Source of the DNA: Oscillospiraceae bacterium
GTDB lineage: Bacteria > Bacillota_A > Clostridia > Oscillospirales > JAAYXM01
Length of the DNA: 7,528 nt
NCBI GenBank assembly: GCA_017408185.1
Contig: JAFQVE010000511.1
Coordinates: forward strand, 1-7,528
Direction: 5' to 3'
Below are positions 5,701 to 7,528 of this stretch, piece by piece. Under the pieces are notes generated by a model. The model made no database searches. It was not told the DNA's origin and saw only the letters and a program-made list of their open reading frames with translations. Made by a program: the position numbers and the translations under genes. Positions within the stretch are counted from its first letter, which is position 1. Every line of letters begins with the position of its first letter.

Positions 5701-7528
5701 GATCTGCATAGCGGTCAAAGAGGATTGCGCCCGCTCTGCCGTACTTGATATCACCTGTGTAGAGATATGCGTCTGCAAGCGTTGTTATCGCAGCGTCATA
5801 TGTTCCCCAAAGGTTTGTCATATAATACGGGATATATGCGTGAATTTCAATATCGCTTCCGGTTGAAACTTTGTAGTTGACACCGTTTTCATCTTTCGGA
5901 CGATAGCCCCAACCGTCATCAACGCCCCAGCCTTCAACCGTTTCACCGGGACGGAGGCCTCTTCCGTTGTTGATAGTTTTTATATTTGCAATTTCCGTAT
6001 AATCCGTATTCAGAAGAGCATCTTTTTCGCCGTTTTCAACAGCGATCGCATTGTTTGCACGAGCACGATCTGCATCGTAGAATCCGTTTTCATCAAGACC
6101 GCGCTCATAGAGGAGACCAAAGTCATTCGATGGGAAGGTACGCTTACAATGCGGACACTGAATCTTCCACGCCTTTCTTATCGGGTCAATAACCCAACCG
6201 CCGACACCGCCCATTGCCGCACCTGCTATGTCTTCACCGCAATAGCGACAGTACTTATAGTCCGGATCAGCTGCATTGGCTGCGTAAGTTGATCTTGGAA
6301 TACCCTCGTGCGGAATGTGGTTATAAAGGAATTCGTAATTTTCAAGATACTTTTCTGCAGATGATACTGCCGAGTTTTTCGTAGATCTTGCCCACGAATA
6401 TTTGCTTATGTTCTCGAGAGCGATATCGCGCTTTTTATAAGTATAATATGTAGGTTCTGTTTTTCCTTCATGGAGAACGCAAATAATATCCGCGGATGCC
6501 TTGACCTCCGCGCCTTTATAAAATGCGCTTGCCGTTACCGTTGCCGTACCCGGAGCAAGACCTACTATTTTGCCGTTTTCGTCTATTTTGACGACTCCTT
6601 CCGGCTCATAGGAATAGTCTGTTTTAACACTTGTCGGAACTGCAGCGCGGTTTCCGCTTGCCATTATTGCCACGAGCGTGGTATCAAGTGTTTCACGCAC
6701 ATACACGTCAGACGGAAGAACAAGCTCGCTTTTTGCGACTCCCGTATCGTCATATGCGGACATCGGAACTGTTCCCTTATAGGTTTTTCCGTTAAGAACA
6801 ACCTTTGCATCAATCTCAAAAGCGCCGTCGCCGATGGTATTGATAATTCCGCCATCACCGATTGTCGCAATATCGGGTTCTGAAGAGATAAGCTCAAATG
6901 AATCGTACTCTGTTTCAACCTCTGTTCCGTCAAGCTTTTTAATCGGAACATTGAACATCGTCATACCCTTTGCAACAGGATCGGTGTAAACAACTTCACT
7001 CTCATCAGGGTATGCGGACATATACATAACTTCATCTTCGTTTTCGGAATAAAAACCACCCATGAGTGACTTATCCGTACCGCTGTAAAGCGAGAAGTTA
7101 CCAACCGAACCGCGGCGATAGTTGTAGTCCTTCTCACCTGCATACATCGATGCATCACCGACAAAATTGAACACATAGTATCCGGGTTCTTCAACAACGA
7201 TGTTTTCGATAAAATACGGAGTTTTGGAAATATTATTAAAATATCCCGGGTTATAGGCAACCGACATATCCTTACTGTCGTAGCTACCTATTTTATCGGC
7301 ATCTTCATTCGACACCTTGCCCTTTGCCATATATACGTTAATCGGGACTATGGCATCGTTTATTGCCGGCCACATCTCCATCGTATATACGCCGGGCTCC
7401 GGAATAAGAACTTCAAGAGCAAGCTGATAGCCGTGGCGGACAGCGATATTTTTCGGTCCGACCTGAATAGTTCCGCTCTTATGAGCATCGGTTGAAGCCT
7501 GATAGAAACGATAAATTCCGTTTGAATA
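2192..7528 (-). CDS. Giant SLH-anchored heparinase II/III-type polysaccharide lyase (5' end outside window)
   Basis: The frame runs from the right edge to TAA at 2192-2194: 1,778 visible residues, numbered here from the edge. The first internal ATG, at 7379-7381, is not the true start, because 49 coherent codons precede it. Order of parts: beta-rich module (1-150) homologous to the left-hand gene product; two Ig/Big2-like domains (about 185-258 and 265-350); alpha-helical toroid (about 360-880), with Cys4 insert C427, C430, C458, C461, an NSNFG segment (N710) and DG-x3-E-x4-Y (D765, Y775); heparinase II/III beta-sandwich (about 890-1280), with H950-S-H952-N-D, D970 and H993-N-T-V; beta-rich region to about 1456; He_PIG-like Ig domain (1457-1546); Pro/Thr/Ser/Gly linker (1547-1599); three SLH repeats (1600-1778) with TRAD, TRQD and TRAE motifs. 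By family knowledge, Y775 and H950 are the likely catalytic residues, and H952, D970 and H993 the likely structural metal site. It should be secreted, wall-bound and cleave a uronate-containing polysaccharide by beta-elimination. The substrate is undetermined. Confidence 0.93.
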   Translation of the reverse strand, partial: YSNGIYRFYQASTDAHKSGTIQVGPKNIAVRHGYQLALEVLIPEPGVYTMEMWPAINDAIVPINVYMAKGKVSNEDADKIGSYDSKDMSVAYNPGYFNNISKTPYFIENIVVEEPGYYVFNFVGDASMYAGEKDYNYRRGSVGNFSLYSGTDKSLMGGFYSENEDEVMYMSAYPDESEVVYTDPVAKGMTMFNVPIKKLDGTEVETEYDSFELISSEPDIATIGDGGIINTIGDGAFEIDAKVVLNGKTYKGTVPMSAYDDTGVAKSELVLPSDVYVRETLDTTLVAIMASGNRAAVPTSVKTDYSYEPEGVVKIDENGKIVGLAPGTATVTASAFYKGAEVKASADIICVLHEGKTEPTYYTYKKRDIALENISKYSWARSTKNSAVSSAEKYLENYEFLYNHIPHEGIPRSTYAANAADPDYKYCRYCGEDIAGAAMGGVGGWVIDPIRKAWKIQCPHCKRTFPSNDFGLLYERGLDENGFYDADRARANNAIAVENGEKDALLNTDYTEIANIKTINNGRGLRPGETVEGWGVDDGWGYRPKDENGVNYKVSTGSDIEIHAYIPYYMTNLWGTYDAAITTLADAYLYTGDIKYGRAGAILFDRYADLIHEYDTQIQQKKDGDKLSITANGFIKNGLSDAMNFGPVVKATDALYPAISDPQVVSFLSKKAVELGLENDKTSPEKIWDNWKGFYLEIFDGAQNGRLNSNFGVTQGLIATCAVVLNEEPETTEMIKWVYAPGNQNAAQVTGGNVLAQLINDVDRDGMGNESADNYNVIWYNNLWGIADALKDYNGEVQMNLLEYPKFPKMFTPYASKVLASTQLAQVGDSSGVARLTFNGSTENYLNAFKSLKDNPKTEDIARIIAQYIYVREGYTLKNLKYGIFVKDPESVQDELMEYIDTTPDQISEMIAGYGFAILRDGGDWRSVSDATAVNNQRDVWMYFGAASSHSHNDNMVIGLEAFGLNIAPDNGYPERTGKDPNRAQWHNPTIAHNTVTVNEKDSIKDTEANGVPLHFDDNGQVKLMDVDGKCSYEEVENYRRTLVMIKVDDDISYTVDFFRVTGGDKHTYSFHSQAEHAIPVDGIELTEQKDEEGNWIGTYAYGPDKDGNIVEGVNVPYQVSKKWEDENGNPYIFNEMGADPYTVDAWSYNTYFPRGYTWLTKIRRDKTPEQNFAIEFDVEDYRKAVRNTGDIRLRMTQLNSFAPSEVAIVAGLVPRKEENKAFPETFDYVLVHNSKKNDEMLDSLYTTVFEPYKDNRYIETIEAASVEGIDASDPTVRAVKVTHTDGERVDYIVYSADNTKTLRVDNTFEFQGFIGIYSLNKAGEVIYKYVNDGAYIGELRTERAAYEGVVTDFDGEMNFGDFDNYIDVSITDEEITDALLSDLAGKWMFVKNDGKENAAYKILSAEKLSNETIRLNTGNVTNIRSYVDAYNPDLGYIYNIGVGDRFRIPVSESDDASPVFNPVRNITTNAGGAVSITIHAESPLEGKTITYFEGTFPRGMTINQESGEITWNPSSSQVGENHISVTAKDSDGRESTIHFNVTVYGSTTGGTTKPTTPETPSKPSDGDAPAPSTPSDGKTDVGTDLPGGPSKGDSKTENVRFVDLGAHAWAADSINALADAGIIKGTSENTFSPASNITRADFALLLVRAFELESDNTENFADVADSDYFAKELAIARNTGIVNGIGDNKYAPRNTITRQDMMTIVYRALGSLKVELKTGDVEYADFADVSEYAKEAVSSLIGAGFVNGKNGKIAPTDYTTRAEVAVLIKRILDYTKA
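2757..2792. repeat. Nested inverted repeat inside the linker-coding part of the lyase gene
   Basis: An outer pair GACGGA (2757-2762) and TCCGTC (2787-2792) overlaps an inner pair GGACCG (2760-2765) and CGGTCC (2776-2781). The inner pair encloses a further CC/GG pairing and a GGGA loop. It is in frame, is more GC-rich than its surroundings, and encodes the DVGTDLPGGPSKG part of the linker just before the first SLH repeat. It could be a captured palindromic repeat element or simply linker coding bias. Confidence 0.45.

Noticed and set aside
7379..7381. ATG as the start of the lyase gene
   Set aside because: The frame stays open for 49 more codons to the window edge. That stretch aligns with the left-hand protein (EV-x-IP block), there is no signal peptide after this ATG, and no ribosome site precedes it.

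Overview
The window carries three protein genes and looks like a cell-surface polysaccharide-degradation locus from a low-to-moderate G+C Gram-positive bacterium, most likely an uncultured gut- or rumen-type member of the Clostridia. The grounds are three C-terminal S-layer homology (SLH) repeats on a giant secreted enzyme, strong GGAGG-type ribosome binding sites, a sigma-A-type promoter and bacterial Ig-like domains typical of clostridial surface proteins. The taxonomic call is inference; no marker gene is present.

Layout, left to right. Positions 1-979 (minus strand) hold the first 326 codons of a secreted protein that runs off the left edge: a signal peptide, a beta-rich module of about 200 residues, and a Big2-like Ig domain. 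Positions 980-1164 form a short divergent regulatory region with a near-consensus promoter for the gene to the right. Positions 1165-2100 (plus strand) encode an AraC-family regulator with an N-terminal cupin sensor. Positions 2101-2191 hold a strong intrinsic terminator for the regulator and a second GC-rich hairpin. Positions 2192-7528 (minus strand) hold a very large gene, open to the right edge, so its N-terminus is outside the window. Its 1,778 visible residues read: beta-rich module, two Ig-like domains, a heparinase II/III-type polysaccharide lyase core with a Cys4 zinc-ribbon-like insert, further beta domains, a He_PIG-like Ig domain, a Pro/Thr/Ser/Gly linker and three SLH repeats.

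How the parts fit. The lyase should be exported and held on the cell wall by its SLH repeats, where it would cleave an acidic (uronate-containing) polysaccharide by beta-elimination. The left-hand gene starts with a module visibly homologous to the N-terminus of the lyase, so it is probably a second surface protein of the same system. The AraC regulator between them, divergent from one and convergent with the other, is the obvious candidate regulator. The substrate cannot be fixed from sequence alone. No RNA gene, CRISPR array, transposase or phage gene was seen, and no gene-free stretch exceeds 300 bases.
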